Shown here: positions 1 to 5,885 of the stretch, one piece after another
Position numbering within the stretch: the first letter of the stretch is position 1
Layout of the letters: the number at the start of each line of letters is the position of its first letter
Assembly: GCA_030619185.1 (NCBI GenBank)
Contig: JAUXBW010000072.1
Location: forward strand, 1-9,532
Direction: 5' to 3'
Length of the DNA stretch: 9,532 nt
DNA from: Methyloprofundus sp.
Lineage (GTDB): Bacteria; Pseudomonadota; Gammaproteobacteria; Methylococcales; Methylomonadaceae
Notes under the pieces: generated by a model
What the model was told of the DNA's origin: nothing
The model's database searches: none
Seen by the model: only the letters and a program-made list of their open reading frames with translations
Position numbers and translations under genes: made by a program

Positions 1-122
1 TCTACTGTATCAAGTGAATCAGCGCCTAGATCATCTACAAATGATGCATCATTAGCAATATCTTCTTTAACACCTAGTTGCTCTGCGACAATCTTTTTTA
101 CACGTTCTTCAATGCTACTCAT
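1..122 (-). CDS. acpP: Acyl carrier protein AcpP, 5' part only
   Basis: Acyl carrier protein carries growing acyl chains on a phosphopantetheine arm for the Fab enzymes encoded just upstream. The visible part is the first 40 codons plus two bases and runs off the left edge of the window; full-length family members have about 77-80 residues. It opens [18 protein letters not shown] and contains the diagnostic DSL motif, with Ser36 (codon at 17-15) as the phosphopantetheine attachment site. The start at 122 is supported by an AAGGA ribosome binding site (135-131) eight bases upstream. It is the last gene of the plsX-fabHDG-acpP order seen here. It probably has its own promoter (190-218) as well as readthrough from fabG, which fits the high ACP level cells need. 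The identification is secure; the C-terminal half cannot be judged. Confidence 0.97.
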   Translation of the reverse strand, partial: MSSIEERVKKIVAEQLGVKEDIANDASFVDDLGADSLDTV

Positions 123-189
123 ATTATTTTTCCTTAATGAATGTTGATTTTAATGACACAACATCTCTATTATTATTAATCTGGTTCGA

Positions 190-218
190 CTTATACATAT
201 TTTCTATAAGCCGTGCAA
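190..218 (-). promoter_or_regulatory. Candidate sigma70 promoter of acpP
   Basis: Read on the minus strand, TTGCAC (218-213) and TATAAG (195-190) are separated by exactly 17 bases. The -10 matches consensus at five of six positions but the -35 at only three. A second perfect -10 hexamer, TATAAT, lies at 223-218 without a good -35. The predicted start near 183 would give a leader of about 60 nt before acpP. A separate acpP promoter is known in E. coli; its presence here is inferred from the motif and the 127-bp gap. Confidence 0.5.
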
Positions 219-227
219 TTATACTTG

Positions 228-251
228 AAAATTATGCGTTGGCATAATTTT
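228..251 (-). terminator. Perfect AT-rich hairpin overlapping the fabG stop codon
   Basis: AAAATTATGC (228-237) and GCATAATTTT (242-251) form a perfect 10-bp inverted repeat around a 4-base loop. It includes two bases of the fabG stop codon at 252-250. On the minus strand the stem ends in only four T residues followed by C, so it is a weak or partial terminator, or an mRNA processing or stability element between fabG and acpP. It could let acpP be expressed at a different level from fabG. Confidence 0.5.
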
Positions 252-978
252 AAGCCATAAACATACCGCCATTAACATGCAAGGTTTCACCGGTAATATA
301 GCCAGCACCCTCTGATGCTAAAAATGCAACCGCATGCGCTATTTCCTGCGCATCACCCAGGCGGGCTAATGGAATACCAGCTAATAAACCTTTTTTAATA
401 TCGTCAGATAATTCGCGCGTCATATCGGTATCAATAAACCCAGGTGCTACAGTATTTACAGTGATACCCCGTGAACCCACTTCTTTCGCCATCGATTTAG
501 CAAAACCAAGCATTCCAGCTTTTGCGGCAGCATAATTTGCTTGTCCGGCGTTACCTGTCGCACCGACTACAGAGGAAATATTAATAATCCGCCCCGACCT
601 GGCTTTCATCATGCCTCTTAACACGGCCTTGCTCATTCTAAACACCGAAGTTAAATTGGTATTGATAATATCATCCCACTCATCATCCTTCATGCGCATC
701 AATAAATTATCCCGGGTTATACCTGCATTATTGACTAATATTGCCGGTGCACCATACTCCTCTGCAATGTTTTTAATCACTGCTGCGATTGAATCAGGAT
801 CAGAGACATTCAGCTTCATGCCTTTACCACTCTCAGCTAAATAAGCAGAAATGGCATCTGCCCCACCATCAGAAGTTGCCGTACCAATAACAAAACAACC
901 CTCTGCAACTAATTTTTCTGCAATGGCACGGCCAATTCCACGGCTTGCACCGGTTACTAAAGCGACTTTTTTAGTCAT
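250..978 (-). CDS. fabG: 3-oxoacyl-[ACP] reductase FabG
   Basis: FabG reduces 3-ketoacyl-ACP to 3-hydroxyacyl-ACP with NADPH, the first reductive step of each fatty acid elongation cycle, in the cytoplasm. The 242-residue product is a classical short-chain dehydrogenase: glycine-rich TGASRGIG (9-16), NNAG (83-86), Asn108, Ser136 in NISSVVG, and the YxxxK pair Tyr149/Lys153. The C-terminal GYITGETLHVNGG is typical of FabG. I chose ATG at 978 (MTKKVALVTG) because GGAG at 992-989 lies 10 bases upstream. An in-frame ATG at 984 adds two residues but is only four bases from that site, so the end could be 984. The start overlaps the fabD stop (971) by eight bases, implying translational coupling. 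Length and catalytic residues are normal. Confidence 0.98.
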   Translation of the reverse strand: MTKKVALVTGASRGIGRAIAEKLVAEGCFVIGTATSDGGADAISAYLAESGKGMKLNVSDPDSIAAVIKNIAEEYGAPAILVNNAGITRDNLLMRMKDDEWDDIINTNLTSVFRMSKAVLRGMMKARSGRIINISSVVGATGNAGQANYAAAKAGMLGFAKSMAKEVGSRGITVNTVAPGFIDTDMTRELSDDIKKGLLAGIPLARLGDAQEIAHAVAFLASEGAGYITGETLHVNGGMFMA

Positions 979-1924
979 TTGCATAATGCTCCAATAATTT
1001 ATTTAAGGTATCAGGATTGTAAACAGTAAAATGACCTGCAGCTTTAACAATACGCTTATTTAAGCCCATTAATACTTTACCAGGCCCCATTTCCACAACT
1101 GTCGTCACACCCTGTTCAGTCATGGCTGTCACTGTATCTACCCAGCGCACCGGCATAAATAACTGTTGTTTTAGTGCCAGGCGAATCTCTTCAGCATCCT
1201 TGTGTACACTGACATCCACATTATGTAGTAAAGTGACTTGCGGTTGTGCAAACTGCATATCCTGCATTTTGGCATACAGCTTATCAGCGGCAGACTGCAT
1301 CAAGGCACAATGTGATGGCACACTGACGGGTAGCTTTAACGCACGCTTAGCACCTGCTTCTTTAGCCGCCAGCATAGCCCGTTCAACAGCGGCGCTGTTC
1401 CCTGCTATCACCACTTGTCCTGGCGAATTAAAATTAACTGCAGCACATACCTCGTCTAGTGCCGCATCGCCACACACCTGAATGACTTGCTCATCGGTCA
1501 GGCCTAAGACTGCAGCCATAGCACCGACACCTTCAGGAACCGCTTGCTGCATAAAGCGGCCACGCGCGGCAACTAACTCAATAGCATCAGAAAAATCCAA
1601 TACACCCGAGCAAACCAGTGCCGTGTATTCCCCCAGACTATGCCCTGCCATAAAAGCAGGACGTACTTCAGACTGAGTACACCAGACTTTCCATAAAGCG
1701 ACTCCCGCCGCCAGCATTGCAGGCTGGGTATTATGTGTTTGATTTAATTCTTCGGCTGGTCCGTCAATAACTAAAGCCCATAAGTCCAGACCTAATACTT
1801 CCGATGCCTGCGCAAAAGTGCCTTTAATCTGCGGATAAGTCTCAGCCATTTCACTGAGCATACCGACCGATTGTGAGCCTTGCCCCGGAAAAACAAAGGC
1901 GAGTTGATTGTTTTGTGTACTCAT
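971..1924 (-). CDS. fabD: Malonyl-CoA:ACP transacylase FabD
   Basis: FabD transfers malonyl from CoA to ACP, supplying the extender unit for fatty acid synthesis. The 317-residue product has the expected family length and features: FPGQGSQ (12-18) at the N-terminus, the nucleophile elbow GHSLG with Ser96, a conserved Arg121 that binds the malonyl carboxylate, and His205 in VPSHCALM as the catalytic partner. A late VEMGPGKVL segment is also typical. The start at 1924 follows the fabH stop by nine bases, with AAAGG as ribosome binding site, and the end overlaps fabG. It is cotranscribed with fabH and fabG by all appearances. Nothing is missing or unusual. Confidence 0.98.
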   Translation of the reverse strand: MSTQNNQLAFVFPGQGSQSVGMLSEMAETYPQIKGTFAQASEVLGLDLWALVIDGPAEELNQTHNTQPAMLAAGVALWKVWCTQSEVRPAFMAGHSLGEYTALVCSGVLDFSDAIELVAARGRFMQQAVPEGVGAMAAVLGLTDEQVIQVCGDAALDEVCAAVNFNSPGQVVIAGNSAAVERAMLAAKEAGAKRALKLPVSVPSHCALMQSAADKLYAKMQDMQFAQPQVTLLHNVDVSVHKDAEEIRLALKQQLFMPVRWVDTVTAMTEQGVTTVVEMGPGKVLMGLNKRIVKAAGHFTVYNPDTLNKLLEHYAND

Positions 1925-1933
1925 AAAAACCTT

Positions 1934-2896
1934 TTAATATTTGATTAATGCAGAACCCCAGGTAAAGCCAGCACCAAATGCTTCTAATAACACGACATGT
2001 CCGCGTTGTATCCGGCTATCTCTGACAGCTTCATTAAATGCCAGTAAAACTGAAGCGGATGAGGTATTACCCTGATGTTCCAGGGTTAAGACCACATGAT
2101 CCATGGACATTTTTAGTTTTTTGGCAGTGGCTGCAATAATGCGACTGTTCGCCTGATGCGGTACTAGCCAGTCTATATCTTCTTTGTGCATATTGTTCGC
2201 AGCTAGTGTTTCATCAACAATACGCCCTAGCGTATTCACCGCAACTTTAAACACTTCATTGCCTTTCATGGAAATATAGCTAATGGTATCTGTTTTCCCT
2301 AAAGCCTGCGGATTCGGGCAGTTTAATAAATCCTCAAACCGGCCATCCGAATGAATATGCGTAGATAAAATCCCCGCTTCATCAGCAGCCTGAAGTAAAA
2401 CGGCACCCGCGCCATCGCCAAACAAAATACAGGTTCCCCTATCAGTCCAGTCAACAATACGTGAACAAATTTCCGTACCCACAACTAAAACTGTTTTAGC
2501 GGCACCCGACTTAATATATTGATTAGCCATATCCAGACCAAAAATAGAGCCCGAACAAGCCGCCTGTATATCAAAAGCAACACATTCTTTAACGCCTAAA
2601 CGGTGCTGTAACATACACCCGGTACTCGGGTAAATATTATCCGGTGTGCCCGTGGCAACAATAATTAAATCGATATCTTTAGGATTGATATCCGCCATTT
2701 CAATCGCCTGCCGGGCTGCAATTTCTGCCATACTTGAAGCGGTTTCATCTTTGCCGGCTATGCGCCGGCTTTTAATACCAGTACGTTCAAAGATCCAGCT
2801 ATCCGAGGTATCAACAGTAGTCGAGATATCCTCATTAGTTTTTATTTCAGCGGGTAAATAACCACCAGTACCTATTACTTTTGCATAAGCTGTCAT
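1934..2896 (-). CDS. fabH: 3-oxoacyl-[ACP] synthase III FabH
   Basis: FabH starts fatty acid synthesis by condensing acetyl-CoA (or another short acyl-CoA) with malonyl-ACP. The 320-residue product shows the full catalytic triad of the family: Cys114 in AACSG, His247 in VPHQAN and Asn277 in HQGNTS. Other family landmarks are DSWIFERTGI (32-41), FGDGAGAVLL (159-168) and a C-terminal FGAGFTWGSALI. The ATG at 2896 overlaps the plsX stop in an ATGA arrangement, and AGGAG (2910-2906) lies nine bases upstream, so coupling to plsX is likely. Substrate chain-length preference cannot be read from the sequence. Confidence 0.98.
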   Translation of the reverse strand: MTAYAKVIGTGGYLPAEIKTNEDISTTVDTSDSWIFERTGIKSRRIAGKDETASSMAEIAARQAIEMADINPKDIDLIIVATGTPDNIYPSTGCMLQHRLGVKECVAFDIQAACSGSIFGLDMANQYIKSGAAKTVLVVGTEICSRIVDWTDRGTCILFGDGAGAVLLQAADEAGILSTHIHSDGRFEDLLNCPNPQALGKTDTISYISMKGNEVFKVAVNTLGRIVDETLAANNMHKEDIDWLVPHQANSRIIAATAKKLKMSMDHVVLTLEHQGNTSSASVLLAFNEAVRDSRIQRGHVVLLEAFGAGFTWGSALIKY

Positions 2897-3921
2897 GTGT
2901 TTTCTCTCCTGCTTAAAGCGAGCTCAACTTGCTCGCTAATTTTTTGGATCACATTCTTTTCTACTTCAACTTCAGCCACATGAATTGCAGTCTTAAACGC
3001 TAAAGCATCCGCACCACCATGACTTTTTATTACTAAACCTTTCAGCCCCAGAAAACTAGCACCATTATGTAGTCTGGGATCAATACGGTTTTTTATCGCT
3101 TTTAATACTGGATATGCAACGATGGCAGCAAGCTTAGCCAATGGATTACTGGAAAACGACTCTTTCATAACAGAAGTAATCATTTTCGCAGCGCCTTCAA
3201 TTGATTTTAAAGCGATATTCCCCACAAAGCCATCACAAACAATCAGATCAACTTTTTCATCACCTGCATTAAGGGAATTACCTTCTACATAACCGATATA
3301 ATTAAGCTCAGAATTTTCCAGTAATTTAGCAGCTGCTTTAACTTGTTCATTACCTTTAGTCTCTTCCTCGCCAATATTTAACAAACCCACTTTAGGATCG
3401 TTAATATCTTCCAGAGCTTTGACGACTTCTGCCCCCATGACGGCAAATTGAAATAAACTTTCAGCAGGACTGTCTACATTTGCACCTAAATCAAGCACAT
3501 GCGTATGCCCAAAAACTGATGGCATAGAAGACATAATAGCGGGTCTGTCTATCCCGGGTATCATTTTCAAAACAAATCTTGCCGTAGCCATCAGCGCGCC
3601 AGTGTTACCCGCACTAACACATGCATCTGCCTTGCCATCACGCACCAGGTTTATTGCTACGCGCATAGAAGAGTCTTTTTTATTTCTCAGTGCTTTAGAC
3701 GGGGACTCATCCATGGCAACACACTGCGAGGCATGCTGAATAGATAAGCGCCCTTTAAACTCAAGCAAAGCCTGCTCAAGCAAGGGAGCAAGCACTTGCT
3801 CATCTCCCACCAGAACAAGCTGTAAGTCCGGATTCTCTCGCAAACAATCCAGTGAGGCAGGAATGGTCGAATCACAACCATGATCACCGCCCATTGCATC
3901 AATTGAAATTATTATACTCAC
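2893..3921 (-). CDS. plsX: Phosphate acyltransferase PlsX
   Basis: PlsX converts acyl-ACP plus phosphate into acyl-phosphate, the donor used by PlsY for the first acylation of glycerol-3-phosphate, and so links fatty acid synthesis to membrane lipid synthesis. The 342-residue product has the normal length and the N-terminal signature SIDAMGGDHG, followed by SAGNTGALMA, GANVDSPAE, the region VDLIVCDGFVGNIALKS and FLGLKGLVIKSHG. The start codon is GTG at 3921. An in-frame TAA directly upstream rules out a longer product, and AGGAG (3937-3933) lies 11 bases upstream, slightly far. Unlike the usual layout it is separated from rpmF by 491 bp containing a terminator and a repeat, so it probably heads its own transcript with fabHDG. 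Confidence 0.97.
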   Translation of the reverse strand: MSIIISIDAMGGDHGCDSTIPASLDCLRENPDLQLVLVGDEQVLAPLLEQALLEFKGRLSIQHASQCVAMDESPSKALRNKKDSSMRVAINLVRDGKADACVSAGNTGALMATARFVLKMIPGIDRPAIMSSMPSVFGHTHVLDLGANVDSPAESLFQFAVMGAEVVKALEDINDPKVGLLNIGEEETKGNEQVKAAAKLLENSELNYIGYVEGNSLNAGDEKVDLIVCDGFVGNIALKSIEGAAKMITSVMKESFSSNPLAKLAAIVAYPVLKAIKNRIDPRLHNGASFLGLKGLVIKSHGGADALAFKTAIHVAEVEVEKNVIQKISEQVELALSRRENT

Positions 3922-4093
3922 TTAAATGAAAACTCCTGACTTAGGTATACTTCGTATGGTCATGACTGCGCCGTTATGCGAACTGTTTTTTTGTCGAGGG
4001 CAAGGTGATTCAGTTGGAACATGACAGAATACGCACTGCTTTGGCTTAATTATTGTCGTCACAAGTTGCTGCTAGAAACCAGCATTCATGACC

Positions 4094-4113
4094 GCGCAAA
4101 GTATGTACTGCGC
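4094..4113. promoter_or_regulatory. Dyad symmetry near the presumed plsX transcription start
   Basis: GCGC (4094-4097) and GCGC (4110-4113) flank AGTA...TACT around a TG centre, giving a 20-base interrupted palindrome. It sits immediately downstream of the candidate extended -10 (4117-4125), covering the position where transcription would start, which is a common operator location. It does not match the FapR consensus, nor any FabR or PsrA site I can recall. A regulatory role is only an inference. Confidence 0.25.
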
Positions 4114-4116
4114 ACC

Positions 4117-4125
4117 ATCATAACA
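4117..4125 (-). promoter_or_regulatory. Candidate extended -10 promoter for plsX
   Basis: Read on the minus strand, TGT followed by TATGAT forms an extended -10 element (TGn plus a five-of-six match). The corresponding -35 position has no good hexamer, as is common for extended -10 promoters. It lies downstream of the rpmF terminator and about 190 bp upstream of the plsX start, so it could drive plsX-fabH-fabD-fabG. The evidence is a short motif and the need for a promoter here. Confidence 0.3.
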
Positions 4126-4172
4126 CGGGGCTCTAGGCTAAACTATCAGCATTCAAAGGCCGAAAAAGCTAC

Positions 4173-4200
4173 AAAAAAGCCGGACATCAAGCCCGGCTTT
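4173..4200 (-). terminator. Rho-independent terminator of the yceD-rpmF transcript
   Basis: On the minus strand an AAAGCCGG...CCGGCTTT hairpin (stem 4200-4193 with 4183-4176, loop of nine bases) is followed by a run of six T residues (4178-4173), the classical intrinsic terminator form. It lies downstream of rpmF, beyond the palindromic repeat. In the plus direction only three T residues follow the stem, so termination should favour the minus strand. Confidence 0.85.
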
Positions 4201-4217
4201 CAAAGTTACTCTACTTA

Positions 4218-4375
4218 GGTAACTCGCAACAAATACCCCACCCATCTTGTTTGTCTTTTTGTCCGCCTTCTGCGTTGTAGAAATAGTTGCTTAACTTGCT
4301 ATGCGCCTATTTATACGCCTTGAAGGCGAACAAAAATCCTGCGCAATATGGGTAGATTATTTATTGCGAGTTACC
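4218..4375 (+). repeat. MITE-like palindromic element, copy A (longest)
   Basis: This is a 158-bp non-coding element with ends GGTAACTCGC and GCGAGTTACC. The symmetry continues inward (CAAYAAATA, ACCCAT, then TTTTTGTYCGCCTTC against its complement, and AAATAG...CTATTT), so the whole unit could fold into one long imperfect hairpin. It is flanked on both sides by TTA (4215-4217 and 4376-4378), a possible 3-bp target duplication. Copies with the same ends lie at 9289-9404 (opposite orientation, about 42 bp shorter) and 5845-5885 (mostly deleted). No transposase is present, so any mobility would be in trans. It separates rpmF from its terminator. Confidence 0.85.
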
Positions 4376-4412
4376 TTAACAATTGTAAAATAGTTGCACT
4401 CTTGTTATTTCT

Positions 4413-4592
4413 TTAGTCTTCTTCAGATACAACAATCTGGCGACCTTTGAAGTAACCATCGGGTGTCATATGATGACGCAAATGTGTTTCACCTGTTGTT
4501 GGATCTTGTGACAAGGTTTTGCTTGTCAATGAATCGTGCGAACGACGCTGACCGCGTCTAGAACGAGTAACTTTACTTTTTTGTACGGCCAT
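4413..4592 (-). CDS. rpmF: 50S ribosomal protein L32
   Basis: L32 is a small basic protein of the large ribosomal subunit. The 59-residue product starts [20 protein letters not shown] and contains [21 protein letters not shown], the typical L32 core. It has no zinc-binding cysteines, so it is the cysteine-free type. Its ATG shares one base with the yceD stop codon (TAATG), and GGAG lies eight bases upstream, so translation is probably coupled to yceD. The stop at 4415-4413 is followed by 37 bp and then repeat copy A. In most relatives plsX follows closely; here it does not. Confidence 0.97.
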   Translation of the reverse strand: MAVQKSKVTRSRRGQRRSHDSLTSKTLSQDPTTGETHLRHHMTPDGYFKGRQIVVSEED

Positions 4593-5113
4593 TATTGGTC
4601 TCCAGTATTTTTTAGTGTAGCTAAAACAGAAAAAGGATTATCAGATTCTTGTTTAATTGTTTTGGGCTCAGCAATCTTAAGCGCAGGTTCATATTGTAAA
4701 CATTTATGCTCATGTCTAGGAAAATCTGGTAGTGAAATAAGCACTTCATCCTCAACAAGCCCAGGCAGTGACAATTTCTGATCAGAAACCATCAGAGGCT
4801 CAAATCCATCAACTAAGCGATCAGCCTGCTCGATTGTTTGTACCATGCCTATTTTTACCGGCTTATCCACCGTCCAGGCAAGTGCCCCCAGGCAACTTTG
4901 ACATATTAATGTTATATGACCTTCTATAAGCCCTACTATAACAGGAACTTTACCTTCTTTATAAAACTGTAAATCTACTTTCAGCCCACCGTCTTTATCA
5001 AAAAGAATATCGGCAAGACGCTCTAATCGCTGCAGGCTTAAATGCCCCTGTAAATGACTTTGCCGTTCAGCAAAGACAACCGGATCTATAAGTTCGGGTA
5101 ATTGATCTGACAT
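4592..5113 (-). CDS. yceD: YceD/DUF177 large-subunit rRNA accumulation protein
   Basis: YceD (DUF177) is needed for normal accumulation of 23S rRNA in bacteria and has plastid relatives; its biochemical role is not settled. The 173-residue product matches E. coli YceD in length. It has the N-terminal [14 protein letters not shown], the conserved cysteine pair Cys71/Cys74 (ICQSC), a central [11 protein letters not shown] segment and the C-terminal [11 protein letters not shown] motif shared by the family. The reading frame stays open to 5317, but the extra 68 codons lie opposite yceF and upstream of the promoter, so I set the start at 5113. No ribosome binding site precedes it, and the -10 hexamer ends only nine bases before the ATG, suggesting a leaderless or nearly leaderless mRNA. 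It overlaps rpmF by one base. Confidence 0.94.
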   Translation of the reverse strand: MSDQLPELIDPVVFAERQSHLQGHLSLQRLERLADILFDKDGGLKVDLQFYKEGKVPVIVGLIEGHITLICQSCLGALAWTVDKPVKIGMVQTIEQADRLVDGFEPLMVSDQKLSLPGLVEDEVLISLPDFPRHEHKCLQYEPALKIAEPKTIKQESDNPFSVLATLKNTGDQ

Positions 5114-5118
5114 AACTG

Positions 5119-5127
5119 TGCAATAAT
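5119..5127 (+). promoter_or_regulatory. Candidate extended -10 promoter of yceF
   Basis: On the plus strand TGC followed by AATAAT (five of six to the -10 consensus) gives an extended -10, with no good -35. The start would fall near 5134, leaving a leader of about 29 nt before yceF, which has no clear ribosome binding site. It uses the same bases as the -10 of the opposing yceD promoter, so the two polymerases could not bind together. The evidence is a short motif only. Confidence 0.3.
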
Positions 5128-5152
5128 AGCTGCAATCATCACCTTCTGTCAA
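5123..5152 (-). promoter_or_regulatory. Strong sigma70-type promoter of yceD-rpmF
   Basis: On the minus strand a perfect TTGACA (5152-5147) is followed after 18 bases by TATTAT (5128-5123), five of six to the -10 consensus. The predicted start near 5116 is about three bases from the yceD ATG. The whole promoter fits in the 49-bp gap between the divergent yceD and yceF starts and is the best promoter match in the window. It would serve yceD and rpmF down to the terminator at 4173-4200. Confidence 0.75.
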
Positions 5153-5162
5153 TTTAATTCTT

Positions 5163-5750
5163 ATGCAAACCAATAAGCTAGTGCTGGCATCCAGCTCTAC
5201 GTACCGAAAAGCACTGCTAGAAAAATTACACTTGAATTTTATCTGCGCCCACCCAGACATCAATGAGACAGCAGCCGCAAACGAGCCCCCTGAGCAATTA
5301 GCCCTGCGTCTGGCCAAAGAAAAGGCTCTGGCTCTGGCGGCAGAATATCCAGAACACTTGATTATTGCTGCAGATCAAGTTGCCATGCTAGGCCAGTCAC
5401 AACTCACAAAGCCAGGCAACAAACAAAATGCAATTAAACAATTACAACAATCTTCCGGTGCCGAGGTAAAATTTTACACTAGCGTTTGCATACTTAACAG
5501 TAGCACAAGCGAGATCAAAAGTGAGATTGATCTTTGTTCGGTCTATTTTAAAGCTCTTAATGACCGGCAGATCAAAAATTATATAGCACTGGAACAGCCG
5601 TATGATTGCGCAGGCAGCTTTAAATCAGAAGGTTTAGGCATTGCCCTGTTTGAGCGCATTCAAGGCAATGACCCAAATGCCCTGATAGGCCTGCCTTTAA
5701 TTAAACTTATTAGCTTGCTGGAAGCGTTTGATATCAAGATACTAGAATAG
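5163..5750 (+). CDS. yceF: Maf/YceF family 7-methyl-GTP pyrophosphatase
   Basis: YceF-type Maf proteins hydrolyse m7GTP to m7GMP and pyrophosphate, cleansing the nucleotide pool. The 195-residue product starts KLVLASSSTYRKALLEKL, the family substrate-binding SSxxR loop. It has the Asp71-Gln72 pair in IIAADQV that acts at the metal centre, and the late FKSEGLGIALFERIQGNDP and LIGLPLIKL segments characteristic of the YceF subgroup rather than the YhdE (dTTP/UTP) subgroup. It diverges from yceD across 49 bp, the same arrangement as in E. coli. No clear ribosome binding site precedes the ATG, and no closer alternative Met fits. It converges on rpoS with 135 bp between the stop codons. The subgroup assignment is by similarity of motifs. 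Confidence 0.94.
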   Translation: MQTNKLVLASSSTYRKALLEKLHLNFICAHPDINETAAANEPPEQLALRLAKEKALALAAEYPEHLIIAADQVAMLGQSQLTKPGNKQNAIKQLQQSSGAEVKFYTSVCILNSSTSEIKSEIDLCSVYFKALNDRQIKNYIALEQPYDCAGSFKSEGLGIALFERIQGNDPNALIGLPLIKLISLLEAFDIKILE

Positions 5751-5771
5751 CTTTATACCTCGTAAGAATAG

Positions 5772-5816
5772 ACTTCCCGTGAGCAAGCACAAAGGATTAT
5801 CCTACTATCGGGAAGT
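5772..5816. terminator. Inverted repeat between convergent yceF and rpoS
   Basis: ACTTCCCG (5772-5779) and CGGGAAGT (5809-5816) form an 8-bp stem around a 29-base loop that itself holds a near-palindromic GGATTATCC. On the minus strand the stem is followed by TCTATTCTT, a weak T-rich tail, so it may end the rpoS transcript. On the plus strand there is no T run. The long loop makes it a poor canonical terminator, though its place between two convergent genes supports the role. Confidence 0.4.
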
Positions 5817-5844
5817 AAAGGGCAGCTCTAGTATCATCTCCTTA

Positions 5845-5885
5845 AGTAACTCGCAATAAATAAGCTACCCATATTGCGAGTTACC
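5845..5885 (-). repeat. MITE-like palindromic element, copy C (internally deleted)
   Basis: This 41-bp remnant keeps both ends of the element seen at 4218-4375: AGTAACTCGCAATAAATA at the left and TATTGCGAGTTACC at the right. The left part continues through ACCCATATTGCG exactly as in the outer arm of the longer copies and then joins the opposite end inside the shared word TTGCG, so the interior was probably lost between two TTGCG repeats. TTA flanks it on both sides (5842-5844 and 5886-5888), and the right TTA is the complement of the rpoS stop codon. It can fold into a stem of about 15 bp with one bulge. Orientation is given relative to copy A. Confidence 0.8.

Larger units (their letters stand above)
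3922..4172. other. Non-coding leader region upstream of plsX
   Basis: This stretch of about 250 bp lies between the minus-strand terminator downstream of rpmF and the plsX start. I find no convincing gene: the only plus-strand frame of note (starting at 4021) runs through the terminator into the repeat and resembles no protein I know. It holds a candidate extended -10 promoter, a dyad at 4094-4113 and the plsX ribosome binding site. If the promoter is real, most of the region is a plsX leader of about 190 nt. Confidence 0.6.

Noticed and set aside
1122..1676. Plus-strand frames of 119 and 64 codons opposite fabD
   Set aside because: They are antisense shadows of an intact fabD with no recognisable product or start signals.
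3946..3958. loxP-like stretch TATACTTCGTATG
   Set aside because: It matches only part of one loxP arm, with no 8-bp spacer or second 13-bp arm in place; the resemblance is chance.
4021..4218. 65-codon plus-strand reading frame between plsX and rpmF
   Set aside because: It runs through a strong terminator into the end of the palindromic repeat, has no good ribosome binding site and resembles no known protein.
5114..5317. N-terminal extension of yceD by 68 codons
   Set aside because: The extension is antisense to the real yceF start, lies upstream of the best promoter and does not resemble YceD, whose N-terminus matches from 5113.
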